NCBI GenBank assembly: GCA_019637635.1
Contig: JAHBVI010000037.1
Coordinates: 1 to 57,123 of the forward strand
Reading direction: 5' to 3'
Origin: Anaerolineae bacterium
Lineage (GTDB): Bacteria; Chloroflexota; Anaerolineae; Promineifilales; Promineifilaceae
Length of the DNA stretch: 57,123 bases
In this document: piece by piece, positions 1 to 8,094 of the stretch
How the letters are laid out: every line of letters starts with the position of its first letter
Position numbering within the stretch: the stretch's first letter is position 1
The notes under the pieces: model-generated
Databases searched by the model: none
What the model saw: only the letters and a program-made list of their open reading frames with translations
What the model was told of the DNA's origin: nothing
Made by a program: the position numbers and the translations under genes

Positions 1-601
1 CAGCATGGCCATTGAGTTGGGGGCAAAGGCGGGCATCTTTCCGCCAACGGGCACGGCCGTAGCGGATTGGGATGTGCCTGACTGGCTGTTTGTTGATCCC
101 GATGCTGACTACACCCAGACCGTCACCATTGACCTGGATGCGTTGGAACCGCAGGTGGCGATTCCTCATGCAGTGGATGATGTGGTGGATGTGGGCGCGG
201 TGGCGGGGACAAAGGTGGATGTGGTCTTTTTGGGGACGTGTACCAACGGCCGTTACGAAGACATGCGTGACGCGGCCAACATTCTGCAAGGGCGGCGGCT
301 GGCTCCGGGGATACGCCTGATCCTCAGCCCCGCCAGCCGGCGGGAATTGCAGCGGGCCATTGCCGATGACACGCTGAACGTTCTGCTGGAAGCGGGAGCG
401 ACGCTGACCACGCCGGGCTGCGGCCCCTGCATGGGGCGGCATCAGGGCACGCTGGGTGAAGGTGATGTTTGTCTGTCTACGGGTAATCGCAATTTCAAAG
501 GACGGATGGGGCATCCGGCGTCACAAATTTATCTGGCGAGTCCGGCGGTAGCGGCGGCGACGGCCGTAATGGGGGTCATCACCGACCCAAGAGAATTATG
601 A
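1..601 (+). CDS. leuC: Aconitase-family dehydratase large subunit, C-terminal part (isopropylmalate or homoaconitate type)
   Basis: This is the C-terminal 200 residues of a LeuC/HacA-type [4Fe-4S] dehydratase. The reading frame is open at the window's left edge, so the start is missing. Visible family features are the first cluster cysteine in [11 protein letters not shown], the paired cysteines in [13 protein letters not shown], and the substrate-loop arginines in [12 protein letters not shown]. The enzyme isomerises 2-isopropylmalate (leucine) or homocitrate/homoisocitrate (alpha-aminoadipate lysine route). The partner small subunit follows 73 bp downstream. A homoisocitrate-dehydrogenase-like gene three genes further on makes the lysine route a real possibility. 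The sequence alone does not settle the substrate. Confidence 0.88.
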   Translation, partial: SMAIELGAKAGIFPPTGTAVADWDVPDWLFVDPDADYTQTVTIDLDALEPQVAIPHAVDDVVDVGAVAGTKVDVVFLGTCTNGRYEDMRDAANILQGRRLAPGIRLILSPASRRELQRAIADDTLNVLLEAGATLTTPGCGPCMGRHQGTLGEGDVCLSTGNRNFKGRMGHPASQIYLASPAVAAATAVMGVITDPREL

Positions 602-665
602 ATTATGAAGGATGAATTATGAAGCTCCTCTGGATTCATAATTCCTAATTCATAATTCCTAATTG
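593..665. repeat. Heptad tandem-repeat hairpin (GAATTAT unit)
   Basis: The gap between the two dehydratase subunit genes is filled by GAATTAT-type heptamers. These switch after about 35 bp to the reverse-complement unit (TAATTCA/TAATTCC), so the RNA can fold back on itself. The tract begins inside the last codons of the large subunit and ends just before the Shine-Dalgarno sequence of the small subunit. Confidence 0.85.
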
Positions 666-674
666 GAGTTAACC

Positions 675-1172
675 ATGGCGAGAGTGTGGAAATTTGGCGC
701 AGACGTGGATACGGATCAGATTGTGCCGGGGCGGTATGCGCCGTTTATGTTGAAAGAGGGGCAGGATGTGAAGGATTATGCCTTTATCGAGGCGCGGCCT
801 GATTTTGCGCGGGAGGCAAAACCGGGTGATGTGATTGTGTCCGGGAATAACTTTGGCTGTGGCTCGTCGCGGGAGTATGCGCCGGAGGCGCTGCGGCGGC
901 GGGGGATTGGGGCGATTATTGCCCCCAGTTTTGCCCGCATCTTCTTTCGCAATGCGATCAATTTAGGCATTCCCCTGTTTACCTCTGCGGAAGCGACTGC
1001 TTTGCTGGCAGATGGGGATGAGGTGGAACTGGATTTGGGCAACGGTCGTGTCCTCACCTCCGACCTGACCATAGACCTGCCCCCCTTGCCCGATTTTGCT
1101 CAGGAAATTGTGGCGGCGGGTGGGATTGTGGCTTATGTGCGGCAGCACGGCCGTTTTCCGGGTGAGAATTAG
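675..1172 (+). CDS. leuD: Aconitase-family dehydratase small subunit (isopropylmalate or homoaconitate type)
   Basis: At 165 residues this is a stand-alone swivel domain of the short LeuD/LysU kind that pairs with the large subunit upstream. It carries the family signatures FGADVDTDQIVPGRY near the N-terminus and NNFGCGSSREYAPEAL around residues 57-72, with the loop that contacts substrate. The chosen start is the ATG at 675, which has GGAGTT 6-7 bases upstream. A TTG 12 bases earlier lacks such a site. The short length and the YAPF-type specificity loop resemble thermophile and archaeal enzymes that act on isopropylmalate, homoaconitate or both. The gene ends directly on the start codon of cutC, indicating an operon. 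Confidence 0.9.
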   Translation: MARVWKFGADVDTDQIVPGRYAPFMLKEGQDVKDYAFIEARPDFAREAKPGDVIVSGNNFGCGSSREYAPEALRRRGIGAIIAPSFARIFFRNAINLGIPLFTSAEATALLADGDEVELDLGNGRVLTSDLTIDLPPLPDFAQEIVAAGGIVAYVRQHGRFPGEN

Positions 1173-1934
1173 ATGCGTGTTCGGGTGGAAATTTGCATTA
1201 ACAGCACGACCGTCACGGCCGTGCAGCAGAATGTGGCGGCGGCATTTCGGGGTGGAGCCGATACTGTTGAATTATGCAGCCAGATGGAGTTCGACGGGCT
1301 TACGCCTGACCGGGAACACATCATGGCCGCACGGGCCGTTTCTGGGGATCGGCCGGGGCTGATGGTGATGATCCGGCCCCGTAGCGGCGATTTTTGGTAT
1401 ACACCATGTGAAGTGGACAAAATGAGGCGGCAGATAGACACGGCCGTAGCCGCTGGCGCCAACGGCGTAGTGTTTGGCCTGCTCAATGGGCGGACACTGG
1501 CACTGCCGGAGATGCGCCAGTTAACAGAGCAGGCACATCGTTTGGGGTTGATAGTGACCTGTCACCGGGCGTTTGATGCCGTAGATAACCAGATCGAAGC
1601 GTTGGAGCAGTTGGTAGAAATAGGCGTTGATCGGGTGTTAACCAGTGGTACCCTCTGGGGTAGTTCATTACCGGCGGCCGCCGGTATAGCCCAATTAGCA
1701 GAGATTATGCGCCAGGCAAACAATCGTCTGGAAATTGTCATTGGCGGTGGCTTGAACCCAGAAAATGCACCTGCGTTACTGGCGCAGTTGCCATTGACTA
1801 CCGGTCGGTTGGCTGTACATACATATTCTGGTGTGTTAGCTGGGGAGGACGTGAGCGAAGAGAAGGTTTCCCGATTGGTGCAGACAGCGCGGAGAGTTGA
1901 TAACCAGGAAAGGAGAGAAAATGATCCAGTTTGA
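1173..1934 (+). CDS. cutC: CutC family protein
   Basis: A 253-residue TIM-barrel protein of the CutC family, linked by name to copper homeostasis although its biochemical role remains unsettled. Visible conserved stretches are VEICINS at the N-terminus, GGADTVELCSQMEFDGLTP (residues 27-45), VMIRPRSGDFWYT, VVFGLLN, TCHRAFD, DRVLTSG and IGGGLNPEN. Length and order match the family. The ATG abuts the stop of the small-subunit gene with no gap, and the 3' end overlaps the next gene by 14 bp, so it is probably translated as part of one transcript. No metabolic link to its aconitase-type neighbours is evident. Confidence 0.93.
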   Translation: MRVRVEICINSTTVTAVQQNVAAAFRGGADTVELCSQMEFDGLTPDREHIMAARAVSGDRPGLMVMIRPRSGDFWYTPCEVDKMRRQIDTAVAAGANGVVFGLLNGRTLALPEMRQLTEQAHRLGLIVTCHRAFDAVDNQIEALEQLVEIGVDRVLTSGTLWGSSLPAAAGIAQLAEIMRQANNRLEIVIGGGLNPENAPALLAQLPLTTGRLAVHTYSGVLAGEDVSEEKVSRLVQTARRVDNQERRENDPV

Positions 1935-2517
1935 GAAATCAAGACCTATCGTTGTCATACCCTATCAATCCCGATGGGTGACGGAGTTTCAGCAGATTGG
2001 CGGGGAATTGCGGCAGGTGTTGGGGGACACGGCCGTGCGCATTGACCACATCGGTTCCACGTCCATCCCGGACTTGCCCGCCAAAGACATCATAGACATC
2101 CAGGTGACGGTGGCTGATCTGGATGACCCGGCGATTGTGGCAAAGCTGGTGGGGGCGGGTTATGCGATGCGTCTGGAGTACGGCCGTGACGAATACATCG
2201 GCATCCCCGACCCCGATTCGCCGGAGCTGCGAAAACGATATTGCCGGGAACCAGAAGGTGGGCGGCGGATACACATTCACATTCGGCAGGACGGCCGTTT
2301 TAATCAACGTTATCCCCTCCTCTTCCGCGACTATCTGCGGGCGCATCCCCTCATGCGTGACGGCTACGCCCTCATCAAAATGCGCCTGGCGGCGATATTC
2401 CCAGACAGCATTGAGGGCTACCTGTACATCAAAGACCCGCTGATGGATATGCTGTTTGTGGCTGCTCAGGAGTGGGCGCAGGCCACCCACTGGCAGCCGG
2501 ATGAGGGGTATCTGTAA
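1921..2517 (+). CDS. GrpB family nucleotidyltransferase-like protein
   Basis: A 198-residue GrpB/UPF0157 protein, a family with a nucleotidyltransferase-like fold that is sometimes fused to dephospho-CoA kinase. Conserved segments are VVIPYQSRWVTEFQQ, IDHIGSTSIPDLPAKDIID (residues 41-59, the family's most typical motif) and IHIHIRQDGRFNQRYPLLFRDY. The start at 1921 has GGAAAGGAGA just upstream and overlaps the end of cutC. The stop TAA is followed immediately by the ATG of the dehydrogenase gene, so the two are likely translationally coupled. The reaction is unknown. Confidence 0.9.
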   Translation: MIQFEKSRPIVVIPYQSRWVTEFQQIGGELRQVLGDTAVRIDHIGSTSIPDLPAKDIIDIQVTVADLDDPAIVAKLVGAGYAMRLEYGRDEYIGIPDPDSPELRKRYCREPEGGRRIHIHIRQDGRFNQRYPLLFRDYLRAHPLMRDGYALIKMRLAAIFPDSIEGYLYIKDPLMDMLFVAAQEWAQATHWQPDEGYL

Positions 2518-3540
2518 ATGAACCCGGAAACAGCGCCCCGACTGTGTGTGATTCCCGGTGATGGCATTGGGCAGGAAGTGATTCCGGCGGCGGTGGCGGT
2601 GTTGACGGCCGTGATTCCCCACCTACAAATTGTCACCGCCGAGGCTGGCTGGGGCACGTTTGAGAAATATGGCGTTTCCGTGCCTGATGAGACGCTGGTA
2701 GCCATCCGGGCGTGTGGCGCGGGACTGTTTGGCGCGGTATCGTCGCCCTCGCGCCAGGTGGCCGGGTATCGCAGTGCCATCCTGACCATGCGGCAGGAGC
2801 TAGACCTGTATGCCAATATCCGCCCGGTGCAAAGCTGGCCCCATGTCAGCCCGCGACCGGACGTGGACATGATCATTGTGCGCGAAAATACGGAGGGGTT
2901 GTATGTGGGGCGGGAACGGTGGGAAGATGAGGGGGAGACGGCCGTTGCCGAACGCCTCATCACCCGCCGCGCCAGCCGCCGCATTGCCAAAAAGGCGCTG
3001 GAATTGATGCAGCGCCAAAATCGCCACAAACTTACCATCGTTCACAAAGCTAACGTGTTGCCGCTGACGGATGGCCTGTTCCGCGATACGGTGCGGGCGG
3101 TTTTTGATGGGACGCGGATGAACGCAGATGAACGCGGATTTGTGATAGATGAATTGTTGGTTGACGTGGCGGCGCTAAAGATGGTAGCCGCGCCGGAGAC
3201 CTTTGATGTGATTGTGACCACCAATCTGTTTGGCGACATTTTGTCTGACGCCGCCGCTCACTGGGGTGGCGGGTTAGGGTATGCTGCTTCGTTGAACTGG
3301 GGGGATGGCGTGGCGCTGGCGGAGCCGGTGCATGGTTCCGCGCCGGATATTGCCGGGAAGGGGATTGCCAACCCGATAGCGGCCATTTTAAGTGGGGCGC
3401 TGCTGGCGCGGTATGTGTGGGGGTTGGAGGAGGTGGCGGAGCGGGTGGAAACGGCCGTTGCCCACACCCTGGCCCATGAGACTTACCCCCAATTAACAAC
3501 GACGCAGGCCATTACCCAATCTATACTGGCGGTGCTGTAA
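2518..3540 (+). CDS. Isocitrate/isopropylmalate dehydrogenase family, homoisocitrate-dehydrogenase-like
   Basis: A 340-residue NAD-dependent beta-decarboxylating dehydrogenase. It shows IPGDGIGQEV at the N-terminus, the substrate arginine region TMRQELDLYANIRP, VRENTEGLYV, the Lys/Asn pair in VHKANVLPLTDG, TTNLFGDILSD with metal-binding aspartates, and EPVHGSAPDIAGKGIANP. The segment SSPSRQVAGYRSAIL replaces the loop typical of leucine-pathway LeuB and resembles Thermus homoisocitrate dehydrogenase. Together with the upstream aconitase-type pair this suggests the alpha-aminoadipate route to lysine. An archaeal-like isopropylmalate or isocitrate enzyme is the alternative. A 10-bp tandem repeat sits inside the gene at 3116-3144. 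Confidence 0.85.
   Translation: MNPETAPRLCVIPGDGIGQEVIPAAVAVLTAVIPHLQIVTAEAGWGTFEKYGVSVPDETLVAIRACGAGLFGAVSSPSRQVAGYRSAILTMRQELDLYANIRPVQSWPHVSPRPDVDMIIVRENTEGLYVGRERWEDEGETAVAERLITRRASRRIAKKALELMQRQNRHKLTIVHKANVLPLTDGLFRDTVRAVFDGTRMNADERGFVIDELLVDVAALKMVAAPETFDVIVTTNLFGDILSDAAAHWGGGLGYAASLNWGDGVALAEPVHGSAPDIAGKGIANPIAAILSGALLARYVWGLEEVAERVETAVAHTLAHETYPQLTTTQAITQSILAVL
3116..3144 (+). repeat. Short tandem repeat inside the dehydrogenase gene
   Basis: Three consecutive units of about 10 bp (GGATGAACGC, AGATGAACGC, GGATT...) lie within the coding sequence. They encode RMNADERGF just before the conserved DELLVD motif, where relatives usually have a few residues reading roughly YPDI. The style matches the intergenic repeats in this window. 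Confidence 0.6.
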
Positions 3541-3558
3541 CGCGATTTTCCAAAGGGC

Positions 3559-3622
3559 AGTGCCAGGCAAGGGGCTGTTCTACTCTGGTAAACCAAAACG
3601 GTTTTGCCCCTTGCCTGGCACT
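3559..3622. repeat. Dispersed hairpin element, GCCAGGCAAGG family, copy 1
   Basis: Perfect 17-bp arms AGTGCCAGGCAAGGGGC (3559-3575) and its complement (3606-3622) enclose a loop containing CTCTGGTAAACCAAAACGG. Related copies occur at 41692-41762 and 54844-54902, with the same arms and a similar loop. Confidence 0.85.
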
Positions 3623-3636
3623 ACTTCAAAAAAAAC

Positions 3637-3682
3637 AGGCCACCTGATATTAGGTGGCCTGCCCGTTCACAAAGGAACGGGC
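3637..3682. terminator. Bidirectional terminator-like double hairpin
   Basis: Two adjacent stem-loops, AGGCCACCT/AGGTGGCCT (3637-3660) and GCCCGTTC/GAACGGGC (3661-3682), follow an A-rich run at 3628-3635. They lie between the 3' ends of converging genes. The A-run would read as a U-run on the minus strand, serving the plsC-direction transcript. Confidence 0.6.
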
Positions 3683-3862
3683 ACTGCTAGAGATTTGAGA
3701 GAGGGAACAGTGCCCTGGGCTTGATTAGCGGTTGTTCCAGTCGCGTTTCTTTTGTGCCAGTTTGGGGGAGGTGTGTTTTCTCAAATCCCTTAACCAACCA
3801 AGCTTGCGGAAATTATAACAGTGGCTCCTACTTTTGGCTAGATCAAATTCTAAAATTTGTTC

Positions 3863-4573
3863 TCAGCCATTTGTCCTACTCGCCTGACAAAACGGCCAGG
3901 GATCGCTCCCTTGTTGCAGGGCGGCCAGCGCCGGGCTGTCGGCATAAGCGCCATGATAGCGCGCCGGAAGTTGGGCCGCCAGATGGGCCATGATGTAATG
4001 GGTGTAGGCGGGTAAATCCTGGCTGCGCGCGCGGTGATCGAGCGGCGGCAGGTGAAAGGGGGGGCCAATGTGAACGCGCACGGCCGTGCCCTTCAACCGC
4101 CTAAAGTTAGCAAACAGCACATCCGTGTTTTCCAACCCTACCGGTAAGATGGGCACGCCGGTACGGGCCGCCAGATAGGCCGCGCCATCTTTAGCCGTGT
4201 TCATTTGCCCCGTTTTGCTGCGTGTGCCTTCCGGGGCCACGCCAAAAGCCATGCCCTGGGCTATGGCGTCCAATGCCTGGCGCATCTGGTGGCGGTCAAC
4301 CTCATCACGGGCGATATAAATGGCGCCCAACCAGCCCATGAGTGGGCCAAAGATCGGGTGGCGCCGCCACTTTTCCACAGCAAAAAAGCGCCACTTTTGC
4401 AGCGGAAAGGCCAGCAGCAGCACCGGCGTGTCTACGGCGCTGGTGTGGTTTAACACCACAATGTAGGGGCCAGAAGAGGGAATGTGTTTACGGCCGTGAA
4501 CCTCAATCCGCGCCAGTAATATCAGCCGGCAAATGGTCATGGCCACTTTCATCATGCGGTAGCGCCAAAGCAT
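3863..4573 (-). CDS. plsC: 1-acyl-sn-glycerol-3-phosphate acyltransferase (PlsC family)
   Basis: A protein of about 236 residues that acylates lysophosphatidic acid or a related lysolipid at the inner membrane. It carries the catalytic NHTSAVDT box (the NHxxxxD motif), an ARDEVDR segment, the substrate motif APEGTRSKTG, and VPILPVGLENTD. I chose the ATG at 4573 (MLWRYRMMKVAM). A longer reading from a TTG at 4597 would translate part of the tandem-repeat tract that precedes the gene. It follows glpX on the same strand with a short repeat-filled gap, so they may be cotranscribed. The exact lyso-lipid substrate cannot be read from the sequence. Confidence 0.88.
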   Translation of the reverse strand: MLWRYRMMKVAMTICRLILLARIEVHGRKHIPSSGPYIVVLNHTSAVDTPVLLLAFPLQKWRFFAVEKWRRHPIFGPLMGWLGAIYIARDEVDRHQMRQALDAIAQGMAFGVAPEGTRSKTGQMNTAKDGAAYLAARTGVPILPVGLENTDVLFANFRRLKGTAVRVHIGPPFHLPPLDHRARSQDLPAYTHYIMAHLAAQLPARYHGAYADSPALAALQQGSDPWPFCQASRTNG

Positions 4574-4585
4574 AGGGGGCGGATT

Positions 4586-4630
4586 GTCAATGATCAATGG
4601 TTAATTGTCAATTGTCAATTAACCATTGAC
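4586..4630. repeat. Heptad tandem-repeat hairpin (TTGTCAA unit)
   Basis: Consecutive TTGTCAA-type heptamers are flanked by CAATGGTTAA and its complement TTAACCATTG. They form a foldback between glpX and plsC. Confidence 0.8.
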
Positions 4631-4632
4631 TA

Positions 4633-5607
4633 TTACACGCGGGCATGGTGTTCGGCGCGGATAAAGCGGCGGGTTCCCGTTTCGGCGCGGATAAGCAGGG
4701 AGTGGGTGGTGGCGTGGCTGCTGAAATAGTGCATGGCGCGCAGCAAGCGGGTATTGGTGATGCCGGTAGCGGCAAAAAAGACTCGGTTGCTGCGCACCAT
4801 GTCATGGCAGGTGAGGATGCGTGAAGTGTCCAGCCCTTTGGCGGCGATGGCCTGGCGTTCGGCTTCACTTTGGGGGGCCAACTGCGCCAGCATGGCGCCG
4901 CCGGTGGCTTTAACGGCGCAGGCGGCAATGACGCCCTGGGCTGCTCCGCCAATGCCCATGAGCATATCCACGCCCATGCCGCCGATGGCTGCCAGCAGCG
5001 CCCCCTCGGCGTCAGCTTCGGCGCGCAGCATCACCCGCGCCCCGGCCGAGCGGATTTCTTCAATCAAGTCCATGTTGCGCGGCCGTTCCAGGACGACAAT
5101 GGTTAGATCGTGGACGGCTTTTTTCTTCACCCGCGCCACCAGCGCCAGCGTCCAGGCGGCGGGGGCGCTCAAACATTCGGGCACCAACGCTTTGGCGGCG
5201 CGGCGGTCTACTACCAGCTTATTCATGTAAACGGCCGGGTCACAATCCCAGATGGAATCACGCGGGGCGACGGCGACGATAGAAATAGCGCCGGGCTGTC
5301 CCCGGATGAGCAGTCTGGTGCCGTCTATGGGGTCTACAATTACGTCCGCTTCGGGGCCATTCCCTGTGCCCACCTTTTCGTCATGGCATAAGGACACATC
5401 GTCGGCAGTTAGCCGGTTTTCTTCGCCAATGATGATACGGCCGTCCATATCCAATGTATCCAGCGCCGCCCGCATAGCACGGGTGGCGGCCCGGTGCGCG
5501 GCCGTATAATCGCCAGAGCCAACCCAACGACCAGCGGCGAGTGCGGCTGTTTCCGTCACCCGCACCAGGTCTAAACCAATGTTACGCGGCGCTCGTTCCT
5601 CTGCCAT
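4633..5607 (-). CDS. glpX: Class II fructose-1,6-bisphosphatase GlpX
   Basis: A 324-residue GlpX-type phosphatase, close to the usual family length, that hydrolyses fructose-1,6-bisphosphate in gluconeogenesis. Visible features include NIGLDLVRVTETAALAAGRW at the N-terminus, DGRIIIGE, the metal-binding aspartates in VIVDPIDGTRLL (around residues 90-101), the MNKLVV region, GVDMLMGIGGAAQGV and GMG near the sugar site. The ATG at 5607 has GAGGT about seven bases upstream. It is the middle gene of a minus-strand run with plsC downstream. Some relatives also hydrolyse sedoheptulose-1,7-bisphosphate. Confidence 0.94.
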   Translation of the reverse strand: MAEERAPRNIGLDLVRVTETAALAAGRWVGSGDYTAAHRAATRAMRAALDTLDMDGRIIIGEENRLTADDVSLCHDEKVGTGNGPEADVIVDPIDGTRLLIRGQPGAISIVAVAPRDSIWDCDPAVYMNKLVVDRRAAKALVPECLSAPAAWTLALVARVKKKAVHDLTIVVLERPRNMDLIEEIRSAGARVMLRAEADAEGALLAAIGGMGVDMLMGIGGAAQGVIAACAVKATGGAMLAQLAPQSEAERQAIAAKGLDTSRILTCHDMVRSNRVFFAATGITNTRLLRAMHYFSSHATTHSLLIRAETGTRRFIRAEHHARV

Positions 5608-5626
5608 ATCTATACCTCAAGAACGC

Positions 5627-5786
5627 GATTGGGAGATTGAGAGATTAGGAGATTCAAATACTGTCAATCTCCCAATCTCCCCATCGCCTGATCTCCAGAC
5701 CTCCACTTCATGCCTCAGACATCGCACCACCGACTACCGATTACGGCTTACGGCTTACGGCTTACGGCTCACGGATTACGGATTCC
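5627..5786. repeat. Two adjacent heptad repeat tracts (GGAGATT and TTACGGC units)
   Basis: Bases 5627-5703 carry GGAGATT-like units followed by the complementary AATCTCC units. Bases 5731-5786 carry TTACGGC units and run into the last codons of the transporter gene. Together they fill the glpX upstream region. Confidence 0.85.
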
Positions 5787-8017
5787 CCCACCGCTTCCAA
5801 CAACGCCTCCGCCTCCCAGGCCTGCATACCACCTTCCAGGATGGCAATGTTCTGGCAGCCCAGATTTTGCAGGGCGGCGGCGGCGCGGCGGCTGCGCCGG
5901 CCGCTGCGGCATACCAGCACAATGGGCTGGTTGGTGGGCAGTTTGACTTCCTTAGAAAGGATGGTTGCCAGGGGAATGGATTGGGCCTCGGCAATGTGTC
6001 CCTGGCGAAATTCGCGTGGCTCGCGCACATCAACCACCAGCGGCGGCGTCATGCCCAGGCCGCTGACGGCATGTTGATTGATCAGGTTGGAGGTGTGTAA
6101 TTGCTGCCACAAGGCGCGGGCTTTAATGGTATGTAACGAAGCGTTGTTTACCTCGTGGTCGTGAGGAATGCCGGCTATGTCTACCCGCTTGGGCAAATTG
6201 GCGCACTCCTGAAAGACGCGCACCGGGCATTCGTAAATGCAGATGGCCGGATCGAGTATGTGGTAAAAGATGTGGGTGATGGCGCCATCCTTGTCCAGAA
6301 TATGGTCAGCGCCTAACAGATTTTCCACAAAATCGGTGGTAGCGAAAATTTGTTTAACGCGATATTGCGGCCGTACCAGGTAAACGTCGCCGCCCCGATC
6401 ACGGTAGGCCTTCACCACGTTTTCCAACATATGAATGCCGCTGAAGTCGCAATCATTCACGTTGTGCATCCGAATGAGCAGGAAACGCTGCTCAGGATGG
6501 CGGTCGGCGTGGTCCAGGATGTACTCTTCTACGTGATGCACCGCGCCAAAGTAGAGGTCGCCCAGGATTTCGATGATGCCCAGTTGGGGACAACCGGCTT
6601 TTTCTGGCTGGTATAGAAAGTGTTTGTAGTTGACATCCGGTTTGACTTCATGGACACGGGGGGTGCTGGTATGCAAGATGTACAGGACAAAGGAGAGCAA
6701 GATGCCCAACAACACGGCAAATTGGATGTCGAGGAACAGGGTGCCCAGCAGGGTAGAGAGGAGGATGGCGCCTTCACCAAGATTGCTGTGGAGGATGCGG
6801 CGGATCTCGGTGCGGTCAATCATGGTCACGGCCGTGACAATCAACGCTGCGGCCACGGCTGCCCGTGGCAAATAAGCTGTGAAGGGGCCAAGCGTAAACA
6901 AGGCAATGGCGACGAAACCGGCGGCGAACACGGGCGCCAGGGCTGTTTTGGCGCCATTGGCCAGGTTTACGGCCGTGACTGAAAATGACCCCGACCCGGC
7001 AAAACCGGAAAACAGCCCCATGGCGATATTTGCCAATCCTTGCCCCACAAATTCCTGATTACTGTCTAGTCGCTGGCCGGTTTGGGCCGCTACGGAATGG
7101 GCAACGGCCGTCGTTTGCACCAGACTAATGGCCGCCACTGCCAGCGCCCCCGCCGACAGGCTGCCGATCAGGTTCAGGTTTAACACCGGCAAGTCGGCCA
7201 GCGGCGGCAGGCCAACAGGCAACTGGCCGATGGTGGCGACCCCTTTTTCATCCAGGTTAAAAACAGCAACCAGAACTGATGTGATGGCCATGGCTATCAA
7301 GGTGGCGGGTAGGCGGGGGTTTATTCGTCTGATGAGCACAATCACGACCGTGGCAATGAGACCAATTAATGCCGTGGCCCACTGAATTTCAGACAGGTTA
7401 TTGAAGAAGCCGTGAATGGTTGCCAGGATATTGTCTCTGGGGGTTGTGATACCTAACAATGGGGAAAGCTGATTAACGATAATGAGAATGCCGGCCCCGC
7501 TGGCAAAACCAATGATAACAGAGTGGGATACAAAGTTGACCAACATGCCTAAACGGGCGATACCTAACACAAACTGTAAAATGCCTACCATCACCGCCAT
7601 TAGCCCTGCTGCCAAAACGAAAGATTGTGAGCCAGGTTCAACAACCGAAGCCAGGGAGGCAAAAACAAGCAAGGAAATTGTGTTCGTGGGCGCGGTAAAT
7701 AGTTGATTGCACGATCCCCACAAAGCGCCTATGACGGCGCCCACCATGGCTGCATACAGCCCCATTTCGGGCGGCAAGTTAGCCATCAGCGCAAAGGCGA
7801 TGGCCTGGGGAGCCAATACGACGGCGACGGTAATGCCGGCGATGAGGTCGGGACGCAAGTTTTGGCGGTCGTAGGTGCGCAAGATGGTATACGGCCGTTG
7901 CACATAACGCGCCGCCGGCCTGAAAGCGCGTTTCAGGTTTACTTTTTTGTTTATTTTGTCGAACCGGGTTGGTTGTTTAATTGGTTTGGGCGAAAAATTT
8001 CGCTTGATGGTGGCCAT
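5762..8017 (-). CDS. SulP-family anion transporter with STAS and C-terminal rhodanese domain
   Basis: A 751-residue fusion. A SulP permease fills residues 50-450, with the opening signature LIAGITVAVVLAPQAIAFAL and a dozen hydrophobic segments. A STAS-like regulatory domain follows (about 480-600, containing NVNDCDFSGIHMLENV), then a linker with several cysteines (ICIYECPVRVFQECANL). The tail is a rhodanese domain (about 635-740) with PPLVVDVREPREFRQGHI and the active-site cysteine in VLVCRSGRRSRR. SulP proteins move sulfate, bicarbonate or other anions. The rhodanese tail suggests sulfur chemistry, but the substrate is an inference. The last codons extend into a tandem-repeat tract. Confidence 0.92.
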   Translation of the reverse strand: MATIKRNFSPKPIKQPTRFDKINKKVNLKRAFRPAARYVQRPYTILRTYDRQNLRPDLIAGITVAVVLAPQAIAFALMANLPPEMGLYAAMVGAVIGALWGSCNQLFTAPTNTISLLVFASLASVVEPGSQSFVLAAGLMAVMVGILQFVLGIARLGMLVNFVSHSVIIGFASGAGILIIVNQLSPLLGITTPRDNILATIHGFFNNLSEIQWATALIGLIATVVIVLIRRINPRLPATLIAMAITSVLVAVFNLDEKGVATIGQLPVGLPPLADLPVLNLNLIGSLSAGALAVAAISLVQTTAVAHSVAAQTGQRLDSNQEFVGQGLANIAMGLFSGFAGSGSFSVTAVNLANGAKTALAPVFAAGFVAIALFTLGPFTAYLPRAAVAAALIVTAVTMIDRTEIRRILHSNLGEGAILLSTLLGTLFLDIQFAVLLGILLSFVLYILHTSTPRVHEVKPDVNYKHFLYQPEKAGCPQLGIIEILGDLYFGAVHHVEEYILDHADRHPEQRFLLIRMHNVNDCDFSGIHMLENVVKAYRDRGGDVYLVRPQYRVKQIFATTDFVENLLGADHILDKDGAITHIFYHILDPAICIYECPVRVFQECANLPKRVDIAGIPHDHEVNNASLHTIKARALWQQLHTSNLINQHAVSGLGMTPPLVVDVREPREFRQGHIAEAQSIPLATILSKEVKLPTNQPIVLVCRSGRRSRRAAAALQNLGCQNIAILEGGMQAWEAEALLEAVGESVIREP

Positions 8018-8094
8018 GATTTATCATGCGGCTATGTTACATTTGAACAGGTTCGCAAGGTCTGATTAGAGTGTACGCCGGGGAAAACGAGGCG

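Larger units (their letters stand above)
3541..3862. other. Intergenic region between convergent genes
   Basis: This 322-bp gap between two converging genes holds three hairpins, listed separately at 3559-3622 and 3637-3682. The remaining part, 3683-3862, contains no convincing open reading frame or promoter that I can see. Confidence 0.7.

Noticed and set aside
3721..3993. Open frame of 90 residues on the plus strand
   Set aside because: It overlaps plsC antisense, has a composition unlike real proteins and no ribosome site.
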